NCBI GenBank assembly: GCA_037176725.1
Contig: JAZBRS010000035.1
Span: 47,688,001 to 47,752,000 of the forward strand
Source: Posidonia oceanica
Lineage: Eukaryota; Streptophyta; Magnoliopsida; Alismatales; Posidoniaceae
Direction: 5' to 3'
DNA length: 64,000 nucleotides
Every line of letters starts with the position of its first letter. Position 1 is the first letter of the stretch. The notes beneath the pieces are model-generated. The model was not told where the DNA came from. It saw nothing but the letters and a program-made list of their open reading frames with translations, and searched no databases. Of this stretch, positions 10,473-23,118 are shown piece after piece. A program made the position numbers and the translations under genes.

Positions 10473-13400
10473 TGTTGACACCCCAATTTGACAGACTTAA
10501 TCAATTGGAATCTCCAGGTGACTTCTGGATCCAAACCTAGGTCAAAACTACACATTCCTTTTCATCCTACCCTTCAAAACAAGCCCAAACTTAACCTAGA
10601 ATTACGCCTCCTTCCCAAGCCCAAAAACTACCCAAAAATCATAGGAAAACTCACCATTCCCAACTTAGCAAGGTTACCCAAGAACCCTCAAAATTTCAAC
10701 CCAAAACCACTCCCAAAAATCCTAGAAAACCTAGGTAAAACTACCCTTTTTTCTACACCTCTAAACCCTTCCAAAACTTTCCCAAAACCAAACCCTAACC
10801 CTAGGTCCAACACTAGAGACCCTAGGCTACACACTCCTCAAATTTCACCCCTTTCCTAAACCTCTAGCCCCTTCATTTCATCAAATTATCCTTTTCTCTC
10901 TCTTGGATTATTCTTTTTTCTCTCCTCTCTCTCTCCTGATTATCCTCCTTCTTTTCACTCCCTTCTCTCTCTTCTTCTTGCCTGGCTGTGGGCCCCCCTT
11001 GTGCAGCTATCTCTTCTGAATCTTATTCCTATTTTTATCTTATTTTTAGCCTTTTCCTTGATTTTCTAAAAAATATTTTCTTTCAACTCTTCCTTTTCCT
11101 CTTTACTCCTCCATTTCCCCCTTTTCTCCTTCCTTTTCCTTTTCTTTTCCTTCCTTCTACTAAATCCCTAAAAAATCCTTAAAAACTTTTAAGACTCTAA
11201 AACAAAAAGAAAACAAACCAAAACCCTAAAAGAAATAATTAAAAACATTAAACAAACAATTAAAAACCAAAGCCAAACTAAATCTAACTAAAACCAAAAA
11301 ACTAAGAATGCAACTTAAAAAATGCAAAACAAACAAAAAGAAAATGCTGTAAAATCAAGAAAAAACCAAAAAGTAATCAAAACAAGCCAAAGTAAGAACC
11401 CTACTAAGAAACAATCAAAATAATTCCTAAAAAGAAAGGAAAGCAATTAAAAAATGCTAAGGCAAGTAATTAAGGAAAAGAGAAACCTAACTTAACAAAT
11501 CTAAAAAGAGACAATTCGAAAACTTGATTAAAAAATAAAAACAAACAAACAAAAAATCTAAAAACACCTAATTAAAAACTTAACAAGAAGACCCAACCTA
11601 AAAAACATTAAAAGAAATTAACAAACAAAACCTAGAAGGAAACTTAAACAAAACCCTCAAAGATTAAAATCAAAAGCCAAAACTCACCCTAATTAGTTTA
11701 AAAACAAACTTTAAAAAAAAAAAATATAAAATCCTAATTAACATCCCAAGTACTTAACAAGAAAAACATAATTAAAAAACAACTTAAAAGACTTAACAAA
11801 CATTTAAACAAAATCAAAAATAAATCAAAAACAAAGAAAACCCTAAAAACCCTAATCAAAACTAAATCTCTTTAAACCTAATTAACTAATTAAAAACAAT
11901 CGTTAAAAAACTTAATCAAAGTCCTAACTTAAAACACAACCATTCTAAAAACCTTTTTCTATTTTTATTTCATTTTTATCTAATTTATTTTTCTTCTTCT
12001 TTCCCTTTCTTCCTTTCTTCCTTTCTTCCTTTCTTTCTTTCCTTTTTGATTTTGTTCCTTCTACTCGGTCCAGCCCGTTGGCCCACTAGCCCTTCCTTCC
12101 TTTCCTTCCCTTTTTCTTTCTTTCTTTTTTTCTTTTTCTCCGCGTGCAGGCCCGGCCCGCAGCCTTCTTCTTCCCTCCTTCTTCTTCTTCTTCCTCCACA
12201 GTTTTCTCCCGCGCCAGCTCTCTCCCTCTCGTCTTCAAATTTCAATTCCTTCTTCCCTCTCGATCCCATTAGCACTAGCTCATCCTCCTCCTCTCTCGCG
12301 TCTCAGCGGCTTCTTTGGGGGCATTAATTGCCGTCACCTTCAGCCATCCTTCCCTCTACAGTAGCAGCCTCTCGCTGGCAGCTGCTTAAAACCAACATCT
12401 CCAGCCCTCCTTCAATGCCTTTTGTCGTCCAGGAGAGAGTGAGAGAATCCAGAGCAGAGAGCCACCCAAATCCCTCCCTTCTTCCTCTGAAATTCTGCAA
12501 CTCTCCTTCCTCTTCCTTTCCACTGAAACCATAGCATCCAACAGCCCTCAAAACGCCCCCAATTCACCCCCCAATCTCTTCCAGAATCCCAGCAATACAC
12601 CCTCCCATTCCACAGCCAAATCCATCACTGAAATCACCCCGACACTTCTATTTTCCACCAAAGAACCCAACTCCCACTTCCTCTGAAATTCCCAGCACTG
12701 CAACCCACCAAGCCATCCCAAACTTCTCCACCTAACTCACCAGAACATCAGCTCTCCAACCCACCCGAGCTTCACCTTCAGCTCTCCCCACAGTGCAAAC
12801 CCAACACCACAAACAGTTAGCCCCTCTTCTGATCAGAAAATCAACCCAACACCCAACTCCAGCCTCAGGCCTCCACGACCCAATTCAATCCCCCAGAAAC
12901 CTTCACCGAACCTCCAGAAGCCCACCGGAGCCTCCCGTTCGGCTCGAGGAGCAACACAGACCTCACCCCACCTCCGGCAGTTCTTGCTGAACCCAAAACA
13001 CTCGATTCCTCCCACCACTGCAGAACTCCTGTCCGAGCGCCCAGTGAGCACCGGAGCGACCCCAAGAGCCGATCTCGACGCTCACCTGCCACCGACGACG
13101 CTTCCAGAACTCAGACCAGCCCTGTCGACTCCTGCAGGACAGACCTACGTCGAGGGACTGATCCAGGCGCCAGAACAGGTACCACTTCCCCCCCTTTGTT
13201 TAGGTTTCTCCTCTGCATGCTCCCAAGCCCTTTAGATTAGGGTTTCCTCGCCTTTGCCCCAAAGTCAGCTCCGCGGTCAACTCTTTCTTCTCCGGCGAGC
13301 CCAGATGCCGTCCCGCCGCTCCGGTCTGTAGAACACTGCCCTGACGGTCGTCCCAGCTCCACACGGCCTCCAGGAGCTCGACCATGCTTTCAGATCCATC

Positions 13401-16332
13401 CCTCATCGCTGTTTTCGTCCGGGCTACCTCCGAGCAGGTCTGCAGACCTCCGTCGCCATCTCCGGTCTGCTTCAAGCCACGCCGTGAGCCGCCGATGCCA
13501 CCTAGAGCTCCACCTGCCTCCGGAGCACGCCGTCACCGCATCTGCGCCTCACCAGCAGCCCTAGTTCCTCCTCTCCGGCCACTGGTAGCAATCTGCTACA
13601 GTGGCAGCTTCTACTGTGTTTTATTGTAGCTTTACTTTCCATTAGCTAAGATATTTTGCCATAAATTGCATATCTGCCTTGCTATTTTACTTTATTACAT
13701 TCTGGTCCTGCCTCTGTTTAAGATTCATTTAATTCCGAATTTAAATCATATGAAATTGCATGGAAAATCTAAAAAACTAATTAATTGCATGTTAGTCCTC
13801 CTACTATGTTTTCCTTTTATGATTATTTTAGTTCAGGCCCTCTGGTTTTCCATTTTTGCATGTTAGTCCTTCAATCGATAATCTAATTTTATGCTTATAT
13901 TTTACCTTAGTAAATTGCATTTTTAAACCCTGTTGTTTTCCTCATTTGTACTTTAGTCCTCTATTCTGTTAACTTATGCATTTATTTTCCAATTTTTCTT
14001 ACTGCATTGCATTATTTCCCCCATACTTTCTGATTTTTGCATATAGGTCCTTTGCATGCTTATAAAACTCATTTAAATGCATATTTTTGCTTATAAAATT
14101 GCATTTTAGACCCTGCATATTTAAAAATTGATTGTAAGTCCTCTGTTTGCATTCTTAGACCATGTAGACCACTGTTTTGCTTACAAAATTGCATTGTAAA
14201 CCCTGTATATTTCAAAATTGCATGTTAATCCCTTATATGATTTCAAAACTTGTCCTAATGCATGTTTACCTTGTAAAATTGCATTTTGAACCCTGCATTT
14301 TGCAAAATTGCACTCAGACCCTCCAGTTTTCAAAAACCTTGCATAAAAGCTCCCTAACTTTTCCAAATCTTTGCATTTAGACCCCCACTTTTTCAAAATT
14401 GCACATAAGTTCCCAAGCTTTCTGAAAAATCATCCCTAGGTCTTTTCTTGCATTTCTGCATGCATTGCACTCATGCATTCTTGCATTTGGCATTCTTGCA
14501 CACACTTAAGCACACTTAACTCCCATTTACATGGGAGGACCTGTTGTGCACATCCCTAGGACCCTCTGTACACCTAGATCCATTCTTCTCCCCTATTCTG
14601 GCCCCTCTACCTTGAGGTTGGGATATCTTCAGATCTGGCCGTTGGATCTTCTCAACCAAGCTACCTGGACGACCCCAGTGGAGCACTCTTTAGCATGGAC
14701 CAAGCAGTTTTCAGATCAGGCTTCAGATTTCCAAGGTAAGTCCTCCTGAACCCTTGCATAGCATTCATTTGCACACCATTTGCATTGCATGCATGGTTTT
14801 TGCTTTCTGTTTCCTCGAGCATGTAGATTAGGACTCCCTCTTCCTATCTATCAACTCTGTCTCCTCTTTTCGTGTACTCTCAGTGCCTTGTGTTGCGTTT
14901 CCCCTAGATTCACCACTAATTGTAACTTTCTTCCCCTCTTTCCACGATCTGATCGCATCACGAGCTTTTGGCAGCATGCGAGACACATCGTGGGACATTT
15001 TGGTGGGAAACAGTCATAAAACAGTGGTAATTCTTCAACTTGCTTCTTTTTCCCTTTGTAGGTCTTCACACCTACTCTACGTGGTCCTTAAACAGTGTCT
15101 GTTCTCACACACGCACTGTTTGCTTCTTCTTTTGCTTCTCTTGTCTTTTCTCTTTGCATTTGCATCTGCATGGCTTTGTCGATGTTTTATTTCGCCTGTT
15201 TTGGCACCGTTTTGCGTGCCCGCTTTGCTTTTGGCACTGTTTTGCATGCCCGCTTCGCTTTTGGCACCGTTTTGCGTGCCCACTTCGTCTTTGGCACCGT
15301 TTTGCGTGCCCACTTCGTCCTTGGCACCGTTTCGTGTGCCTGCTTTCCTTTTGACACCGTTTTGCGTACCCACTTTGCTTTGGCACCGTTTTGCGTGTCC
15401 GTTTTGCTTTGGCACCGTTTTGCGTGCCCGCTTTGTTTTTGGCACCATTTTGCGTGCCCGCTTCGCCTTTGGCACTATTTCGTGTGCCCGCTTTGCTTTT
15501 GGCACCATTTCACATGCCCACTCTTGTTTTCTGCACCGTTTCGCGTGCCGCTCTTGTTTTCTGCACCATTTCACATGCTGGCTTTGTTTTCTCGCACCGT
15601 TTCGTGTGCTGGCCTCATTTTCTTGCACCGTTTCACGTGTTGCTCTCGTTTCTCGCGTTGTTTCACGTGTTTTACGCCGTTTTCTCTTGCATGTCGCCTA
15701 CACTGCTTGGTTTTACCACTGTTTTGCTTTTTTTTCGCTTGCATCTGCATATACGGCAGTGATGCTTACTGCCTGGAGTCCTCACAAGCCAGGTTTCGAC
15801 CGGTTCGGAACACAGACAGTGTTGCTGAGCACTTAGACTGCACGTTTACTTCCTTGCATTGCATCCCACCACTTAGAGCACACCTGTGAGCATTCATTCA
15901 GGCGCTCATTGGCATTTAGGCATTCAAACCTGCATTCTCCTGCGTATGCGAGCGTAAGCCTAGAAAGACCGATTCTCGGGTGTGTTGGGGGTGCCTAACA
16001 CCTTCCCCGCACGTAACAGGAGTCCTTGCCCAGTCTTTTGGCCTGCAATGGCCATATTGCCCTTATCCTAGGCATGAGTCATCTCATTTGCATTCATTTG
16101 CATTTGTTTTCCTTCGCATTGCTTTGCATTGCACCCCTTGCTTGGTTTTGCGTGTTAACTCGTGCATTTCCCTCGGTTTTCCTTGTCTCCCGATAATAGA
16201 CACGGTGGCGACTCTGAATTGTCTTATCTTTTTCTTTTCTTATTTTTTCTCCTCTGTTTTAAGTGTTTTTGAGTTGAGCCCTCCTCCTCGGACATAGCCG
16301 CTTATAGTGAGCCTGATTCCGATCGGTGCACA
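10473..16332 (+). mobile_element. 3' LTR of element A
   Basis: Starts TGTTGACACCCC directly after the PPT and ends near TGCACA (CA at 16330 or 16332), about 5860 bp. Regions in order: C/A-rich start with CCCTAA-like motifs; a pyrimidine tract; an A-rich, T-poor stretch at 11160-11960; a GC-rich segment ending in a donor-like ACAG|GTACCA at 13178; T-rich sequence; a second donor-like CAAG|GTAAGT at 14735; tandem repeats at 15199-15680; the conserved U5 block at 15962-16030; and a PBS-like 11-mer at 16206-16216. The same layout occurs in Main and G. ORFs inside are translations of low-complexity repeats. Confidence 0.88.
15199..15680 (+). repeat. About 30-bp tandem repeats in LTR A (GCACCGTTTTGCGTGCC)
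   Basis: About 15 degenerate units of the form GGCACCGTTTTGCGTGCC plus a pyrimidine-rich tail. Their translation gives repetitive ORFs in several frames on both strands, none of which look like proteins. Equivalent blocks occur at 30305-30575, 52428-52698 and, reversed, about 3985-4260. Confidence 0.9.
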
Positions 16333-16930
16333 CGAGCTTCTGGCAGTGTGCATGGACGATCTGAACACTAGGATTACTACAAAGGGCAAGAACTCCTGTT
16401 ACGTGTGGAGAAGGTGTTAGGCACCCCCGACACGCTCGAGAAGTCGGTCATTCTTGCCTAACTCGCTGCATATGCCGGATGTTGGCAATTGCTTGCCTTT
16501 GCTATACGTTCGTAGGTGATAGATGCCATGCTATGCTATGCATGTTTTAACTGCTTAAAGTGCCTAAATGCCATGTATGGAAATTAAACGTGCTGTCTAC
16601 GCGCTCAGTAGTGCTGCGAGTGTTCTGAATTGGGCGGACCCTGGTTCGTAAGAACTCCAAGTAGTAAGCATCACTGCCTTAATGCAAATGCAGACGATAA
16701 AGCAAAACATCAATAAAACCATGCAATGCAAGCGACATGCAAGGGAAAGCAAGCAAAGCGGGTGCGAGGCTAAAACCACGGGAAAGCGTGCAAGGCGAGG
16801 AGCAAAACAAAAACCGAGGTCCCGACAGCATGCATGGGTGTCATAGGCATGTACCGGGACCAGCGAACTGCAAGGGGCGGCGATCAAAATGGATGCGGTG
16901 CTTAAAACAGTGGTGCAGCTTACTGCAAGC

Positions 16931-18175
16931 GTTGGACGCAGCTATCAGCAGTGTCCAAAGTTGGACGCTGGGACAGCTGGCATCCAACACAGACAGAAGC
17001 CAAAATGCAGAAAAACATGCAATGCAAGCTTGGAAATTATGGATTTAATGCAATGTAAAAACCCATGGGTAGATAGAGCATGCTGGGAATCCAAAACACA
17101 AGGCCCAGAAACCAGAAGCAAGATCAAAAAGATTTTAAAACAGGCAAAGGGTGTTGGACGCTCAGAATGACAGCGTCCAATGTTGGACGCTGAGATCTGT
17201 GGCGTCCAACAACAAAGCCATGCTTTTGAGAAAAAATGCATGCATGCAGGCTATATAAATGCGATGTAAATGCTGCATGAGAGTGCATGACATGTATAAC
17301 AAGCAAGGTAGTCAATAAAAACATCCAGAAGGAGATTCAATGGCAAGATGCAAGCATGAATGAGGTTTAAGCTACTGCAGGGTGTTGGACGCTAGAACAT
17401 ACAGCGTCCAACATAGGACGCTGCAGTATCTAGCGTCCAACACTCTAGAACAGACAGATGGCATGATAGCATGCAAACTGGTAGAGCAAATATCATGGCA
17501 TGCATTCAAGTTGCCGTAAACAAGCATAGGCTGGGCATGCATACAAGGATTGAATAAAAATCCAAATAAAACAACATCTGTAAAGCATGCACAAAGGGGA
17601 ACTCAACCAGTGCGTTGGACGCTAGCACTACCTATGTCCAATATAGGACGCTGGCTGTAGCGACGTCCAACACAGGGGGAGGCACAAACATTAACAAACC
17701 TGCAAAAACACAGATGGTAAGCCAAGCAAACTTGATAATAGTTGCTAAGAGGCCTAAACACTCACATGCAAACATGGATCAAACGACCATAACAAGATCA
17801 GAGCATCATGCAAGCAATAAACACATGTGAGCTAAGCAGAAGCATTGGACGCTGGATGCACCAGCATCCAACATAGGACGCGATGCAACCCAACGTCCAA
17901 CACTGAGGAGCAGCAAAATGATCTAAAGCCAAGAACATAGATCTAAGCTAGGATCAAACATGGATCAAGCATGCTAGCAACTGGAAGCATAGAGGAAGGC
18001 ATGCAACATAAATATACAGGAAATGGCATTTAGATCATGGCAACATGGCAACAAAATAAAGAGAAAAGCAAGTAAACAAACAGCAGGGTGTTGGACGCTG
18101 CCTCAGGGCACGTCCAACGTTGGACGCAGCCTCAGGGCACGTCCAACGTTGGACACACCAGGTTGTGCGTCCAAC
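16931..18175 (-). repeat. Six double-hairpin modules at about 230-bp spacing in LTR B
   Basis: Modules start at about 16931, 17153, 17384, 17614, 17844 and 18090. The clearest has TGTTGGACGCT (17383-17393) pairing with AGCGTCCAACA (17403-17413), then GGACGCT (17416-17422) pairing with AGCGTCC (17432-17438). Between modules lie about 170 bp of weakly similar, GCATGC-rich sequence. The D LTR carries one such module at 62782-62804. Confidence 0.88.
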
Positions 18176-19176
18176 CGGTTGGGGAAGCTCTTGGCCAAGG
18201 ACAGTGGCCAAGGCGGCCAAAAATCATCATCCAGCTTGCTAGGAAGCAAGTGGGAACGATGACGAGCATGGTGGTATGCTCAGCGTCGAAAATGGACCGG
18301 TGGAAGGCTCCACCCACCTCCTCCTCCTCACGGCCGGCGGTCGAGGCAATTCCGGCCAATCGAGGAGGCGTGCATGCAAATTAGCTAGCCTAGCATGCTC
18401 CTAGGTGTGTGTGCTAGCTAAGGGGAAGGAACGCCTTCCTGGTTGTGGCTTGCAGGGGCATTTGCTGTGCTTGGCCGGCAACGCGGAAGGTGGTAGCGAG
18501 GCTACTCCGGCGAGCTGCTGGGACGCGCTGGGGGCTCGGAAGCAGCGGCTCAGAGCTTGGGGGCGATGGTGGGATGTCGTTGGAGGCTCTGGAAGTGGCA
18601 AATTTTGGATGGCACAAGTGTGGTCATCTCTGGTTCGAGGTGAAGGTTGTTGTTTGCATGGGTTTTGTTTGTTGGGTTCTGGGGATTGGCAGCGGCTTGC
18701 AGAGGGCTTTGCAGGTGGTGGCAAGGGTTGTTGAGTGTGGGGAGGCCACGAGGAGTGGCAGGTGAAGGGCGTGGGCTTGCCAGGAGGTCGCCGAAGTCGT
18801 GGGTGGTAGGGAATCAAGCGGCTGGTGGCAGTGACCTGCGGTGAAAGCGGAAGAGGCGCTGGGGAGGAAAGGATGGCTTGGCAAGGTAGTAACTTGGCCT
18901 TGGCAGGTAGTGGATGGCCGGGAGTGCTGAGGGGATGGCTAGTAAGTGGTGTACGGGCGGCGGAGTGGACGGGAGGTGAGCCAAAGGTGGCGGAGTAGCC
19001 GTGGCTGTCTCGGCGCGTTGGCCGCTGATGCAGAGCCCGTCCAATGTTGGACGCGCAAAATCCTACGTCCAACGAACCCAACAGGCCAAAGGCTGAAATG
19101 GGCTTGGGCCTTGGTTTAAAATGGTTTGAAAAAATGTAAAAGGCTTAGGTTGAGTTGTGGTTTGGGATTTGGGTTG

Positions 19177-19273
19177 GTTTTGGGTAGTTTTGGAATGGGA
19201 TTTGGTTTTGTTTTGGGTAGTTTTGGAATGGGATTTGGTTTTGTTTTGGGTAGTTTTGGAATGGGATTTGGTT
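19177..19273 (-). repeat. Three 33-bp tandem repeats near the start of LTR B
   Basis: Three near-identical copies of a unit beginning TTTTGGGTAGTTTTGGAATG on the + strand. Confidence 0.93.
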
Positions 19274-19379
19274 TTAGGTCAAATTGGGTCGGTTTGAAAA
19301 AGAGAGAGCCATCCCAGAGTCCAAGCAAGCTTTCCAGAGAATCCACCATCTTCTAGGCAATCAAAATGGGGTGTCAACA

Positions 19380-21313
19380 GCTGCCGGCTGTGCGGGTTGG
19401 CTGACTGACTGATCTTCCGGTGCAACTGACTGCGGTGTTGTGGCGATTAGGGATGCAAACAGGCTGGCCAGTGGTGCAACTGGCGGGTATGCTGACAGGG
19501 TTACTGCTGTGGCTGGAGGGGAGGTAGAAGCGCTCCTTTGGAGGGCTGATGACTGGATGGTTGTGCCGGGTGACGAGACGCCTGCTCCTGCTGGTAATGG
19601 TGGTTGCATGGCCAAAGACGCCTTAGGGGCCCACCACAAGGCTTGATTTACTAAGGTAGGTGGTTGTATGGCTGATGGAGCCACTTGTGCTGTTGGTGAT
19701 GCGGCTACTGAAGTGGGCTGACTCGCGAAGCTGGCTGAACTGTTTTTCTGAATTGCCAGGAAGGGTGACAACTGTGCTGATGCGACTGCGGCCACGAGCA
19801 GACTGGTGAACAGTGCCTGAGGATGTGCTCCTGACTCTGGAGCTGCTGCTGTGGTTGTCAAAAGTGCTGGTGAAACTGCAGAAAGGGGAGAGACTGTCAA
19901 CTCTGACACAAAACTTGCTGATTCTGCCACTGTATCAGTAGAGGGAAGGGCCAGGCAAACTGACTGAGATGTTGCTGGGCTGAACTGGACTTCTCTGTCG
20001 GTCCGAACTGCTTCAACTGTGCCAAACTGCTCCTCATCTGAGTAGTAGTCCTCAATACAGACCCACTCCCCTGTCGGCAGTGGGGGATTATGGCACAATG
20101 TTTGTTGGGCTGCTACTTGCCTTGTGTTCGGGTCGAGGACACTTGCACTGGTAAAGTTAGTGAGGTCTTGAGGGATCACGATCTTCCGATTCCTTGAGTG
20201 CAGGCACTCATCTTCACGGGGCTGCCAGTCATACCCCAGACCTTCAAAGTCTCTTCGTTCCTCAGCCGTGATCGGCTCGGCGATCCCTTAGCCGTACCAC
20301 CCTAGTGGAGTTCCCTTCACGTAGCCCCACCTGTGATAGAGGTTCTCGACCATCCAAAAAGGGCTACTGTGAACGGCCAGATAGCTGACACGCTCAAGAT
20401 CAGGGATATAGTTAACCAGCTCAAACCGATTAACGCGGTACAAAGTATCGGACGGCTTGGGATCAAACTTGATAGTCTGTTGGTATACAGAAGAGACAGC
20501 CTCGACTCGCTCCTTATCGATGTTCTCCGCCATGACAACGACAATGTCGTCGCCCCAACGGAACTTGATAATGCAGTGGTGGGTCGAGGGGATGACTTGA
20601 TGCTTGTGCAACCAAGGGCGCCCAAGTAGGAGGTTAAAAGTGGGTTCCAAGTCAACGATGTAGAATTCCACATCGAATACGATTGGGCCAGTAGTAAGGG
20701 GAATAATCAGAATCCCCAAAGAGTCATGGTGTGTGTTGACAAAAGCTGTCGTTCCCTTTATAGCTGGTGTGATATCCTCAGCTTTGAATCTGAGCTTCAT
20801 CGTTGTGCGCAATGGGCAGACGTTAAGGCTTGAACCGTTATCAACCAGCGAAAGGGGAATGCAGAAGTTTTTGAACTGCACTGTGATGAAGAGGGGTTGG
20901 TTGTGATTAATTCCCACTGGAGGTAGCTCATCACTTGAAAAAGAGATGACCTAAGGCTCCACGATCATACCCACCATGCTTTCAAGGGTTGCAGGTTCAA
21001 TAGTTGGGGACACATGTGCAGCCTAGAACACACGGAGGAAAGCCTCTCGATGCTCAAAGGATGTATGGATAAGGTCCCAAATGGAGATGTCAGCCTTGAC
21101 TTTTTTCAGCTGTGCAGTAATATTAGCTGAAGGCTTGTCTTTTTTGGTGGTGGAGGGAGTGGCTTTGGCGGAGGGTTCCGCTGAGGCGGGACCAGAGGGT
21201 CGGTTTGCTGGTGGGGGTTGGCTTGCTGGTGGAGTGGGCTCTAGACGGCTAGGCCTGGCTACCGGTGCTGCAGGCCTGTAAACCCTCCCCAACTGCGTGA
21301 CTTCCATGCACAT
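19380..21313 (-). pseudogene. Fragment C: protease-to-linker part of a gag-pol ORF, three nonsense codons
   Basis: Read on the minus strand this is one frame matching Main polyprotein residues about 745-1330. Seen in order: EVTQLGRVYR, a proline-rich stretch, ISIWDLIHTS.EHREAFLRVF, INHNQPLF.TVQFKNF, the protease motif VDNGSSLNVCPLRT, LLGRPWLHKHQV, a G-patch-like GTPLG...GIAEPI, and WVCIEDYYSDEEQ. The frame is broken at 21023-21025 (TAG), 20951-20953 (TAG) and 20288-20290 (TAA); each lies where Main has CAG or CAA (Gln). LTR B cuts it at 19379 and LTR F borders it at 21653. RT, RNase H and integrase are absent. Confidence 0.88.
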
Positions 21314-21652
21314 CTCTGTGGCATAGTCATATGGTACGTGATAGGTATCCCTAGTCAGGTTGACAACCAGGGGAGCATGAGTTGCGAGCTCAAGAGGGGT
21401 TGTCGGGGTGTTTGCTGGTTGGTAGGGGAATTGGGAATACTGCTGGAAAGGCCGTGAGGGTTCTGGCTGGGGCCAAGCGAGTAGGCTAACAAGTGATTGA
21501 ACTCGAGCGTGAGCTGTGAGCTCAAGAGGGGGTGCTGGGATGTGTGGATGTGGACTTGGGGGTGTTTGGATGAAGATAACAACGCTTCCACGATGTCGTT
21601 AACTTTGTTGTGATCGCCACTTATCAATGGACGGACAAGGCACCTAGGGAGA
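21314..21652 (-). pseudogene. Upstream part of fragment C, frame lost
   Basis: Continues C upstream into the proline/glutamine-rich region before the protease. It is in a different frame from 21313 and holds a duplicated CCTCTTGAGCTC-type segment (around 21385 and 21515). Homology to Main is weak here. It ends at the LTR F boundary; GGAGA at 21648-21652 would be the target duplication of F, but its partner cannot be found. Confidence 0.5.
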
Positions 21653-23118
21653 TGTAGATGATGTGGGTACTTGGTTCACTGGATCGACGGCAAGATGTCG
21701 TCCAGTGGCTTCCTCATGTTTACGTAAGCGTATTCCTTTTCCTTCAAAACAGATAAGAATAAGAGATCTAGATAAGTTTGTGTGTAGTAAATGATAATAA
21801 GAAAAGACAGAGAATAATATGAACAAATGAATCTAATACTAACCGGGGGTTATTCCCCGCATGCATATGCTATGGGTCCTATGTTAAGGAATGCAATAAT
21901 GAAATGAAAAAGATTGGAAGAAGATACTCCCTTCACCCTCGTGCTATATGCAGTCGAGTAAGGAAATGGAGGCACGGTTGGAGCTCCGGCTATGCTCGAG
22001 ATCTCTGGGATCGAAGTTGGGACATGGTGATCTCTGGGATCGATAATGGAGGCTAGGGTTTCTCTCTTAGAAGATGACTCTCTCTCTCTCTCTATTTGGC
22101 CTCCTTAACCCTAAAATTGGCCATCCTCGTGCACTGACTCACGGAGCCTTTTTATAGGTTCGTGGGACAGGGGTGGCTCAAAGCTAGGAAGGTTTTAGAA
22201 GCTTCTAGAAGAAAATTGATATTTAGGGTTAGTCGCTGCATAGGAGGCGACTGGCACAAATATCTCCCGAAAAGATAGAGGAAATGCCGTAGAAAATCTG
22301 AAAGACCAGGTCAACGGGGAGTCTACGTCAATCAGTCGCCTGTAACACAGGCACCTAACTGTGGCACTAATCCAGCAACTAAAAGATTTATTTCTAATTT
22401 CTAGGAGATAAATCCTGGATTGGTTTTTGATTTTTAGGAAGATAAATCACAGATTGGAAAACGTGTTTTAGGAAGATCTAGGTTTTAATTTGGAAGCCAC
22501 CTAGGATTTTCTAGATTTATTCCTTTCCTTAATTGATTTTTATATCATATATTAAATACTTGAAGACCATGGAAATATCGATAATGTAGAAAAAGCGTTA
22601 TAATATTTTATCAAGCCTCCCCATGTATTATATTAACGTCCAGGATATTAATTATCAAGCTAGAGAGAGAGAGAAATTACTAGTCGCCTGGATCAGAGGC
22701 GCTACACATTCCAAGTGCCCCTTTGAAAGGCGCTTGGATGTGTCGCCGCTCTAAGAGGCAACTAGCTAGGTCTTTTGCATTTTTAGCCCTATCTTTTTAG
22801 TTAATCCAGAAAAATGTGATAAAAGCCCGAAAATCTTCAGAAATCTCATGAAATCGTAAAAACATATTCTTTAACTCAAATCTGCCACTAATCTGAGTAG
22901 GAAAAAGGGTACTCAAGGTACTTGGACTTGCCACGAGTCTGAGTGCACTAGCTATGCCACAGCTAACAGCCTAGAGTCAAGTAAAATCAAGCGATGCTTT
23001 AAACAAATCATGGAAAATCTGGAAAATGTGTTATTAAGCCTTAGTTGTGTGATATGGGGCACCTAGTTGGTTCCTATCCTCTAAGAACTCTCAGAAATGC
23101 AAAAATGGGATATCTACA
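21653..23118 (-). mobile_element. 3' LTR of element F, reverse orientation
   Basis: On the minus strand it starts TGTAGATATCCCA directly after a PPT (AAGGAGGGGCATC) and ends CATCATCTACA at 21653, giving 1466 bp with matching ends TGTAGAT/ATCTACA. A TATA box (TATAAAAA, minus strand) lies at 22149-22156, followed 50 bp later by a GA microsatellite at about 22078-22098, as in plant promoters with a purine-rich leader. Inverted repeats such as AGTCGC/GCGACT (22231-22252) and CCAAGTGCC/GGCGCTTGG (22711-22737) are scattered in U3. Confidence 0.82.
22149..22156 (-). promoter_or_regulatory. TATA box of LTR F
   Basis: TATAAAAA on the minus strand, about 960 bp into the LTR. A start site would be expected near 22120. 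Confidence 0.65.

Larger units (their letters stand above)
1..16332 (+). mobile_element. Element A: 3' half of an Ogre/Tat-like LTR retrotransposon
   Basis: The window opens inside this element. In order it holds a plant-mobile-domain-like ORF remnant, a 3' UTR of hairpin repeats, a PPT and a 3' LTR. The order and much of the sequence match the 3' part of the complete element at 25347-53346, which places A in the same family but a different subfamily: the two LTRs share blocks rather than end-to-end identity. A solo LTR (3391-9142) interrupts the UTR. The 5' LTR, gag and pol lie left of the window. The right end is the CA at 16330 or 16332, judged by alignment to the Main LTR end; no target duplication can be tested because the left end is not visible. 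Confidence 0.88.
16333..19379 (-). mobile_element. LTR B, reverse orientation, truncated at or near its 3' end
   Basis: The right end GATG-like TGGGGTGTCAACA at 19379 is the reverse complement of the TGTTGACACCCCA start. The left part carries the conserved U5 block in reverse (16386-16460), then diverges from other LTRs next to the end of LTR A. Either A inserted close to B's 3' end or B's end differs. About 3.05 kb is present. It lacks the long A-rich segment of the Main LTR and instead holds a 230-bp-period array of GTTGGACGC/GCGTCCAAC hairpins. It abuts coding sequence of fragment C with no PPT, so it was inserted into C rather than being its 3' LTR. Confidence 0.75.

Noticed and set aside
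14883..15889. ORFs of 317 and 264 codons with FGTVLRARFAF-type repeats
   Set aside because: They are translations of about 30-bp tandem repeats in the LTR; several frames on both strands are open for the same reason.
16333..16372. A clean TSD for LTR A or LTR B at their junction
   Set aside because: GCTGC next to B is not found at its other end, and A's left end is outside the window, so no duplication can be claimed.
19361..19384. LTR B as the true 3' LTR of fragment C
   Set aside because: No PPT precedes it; the LTR starts in the middle of coding sequence.
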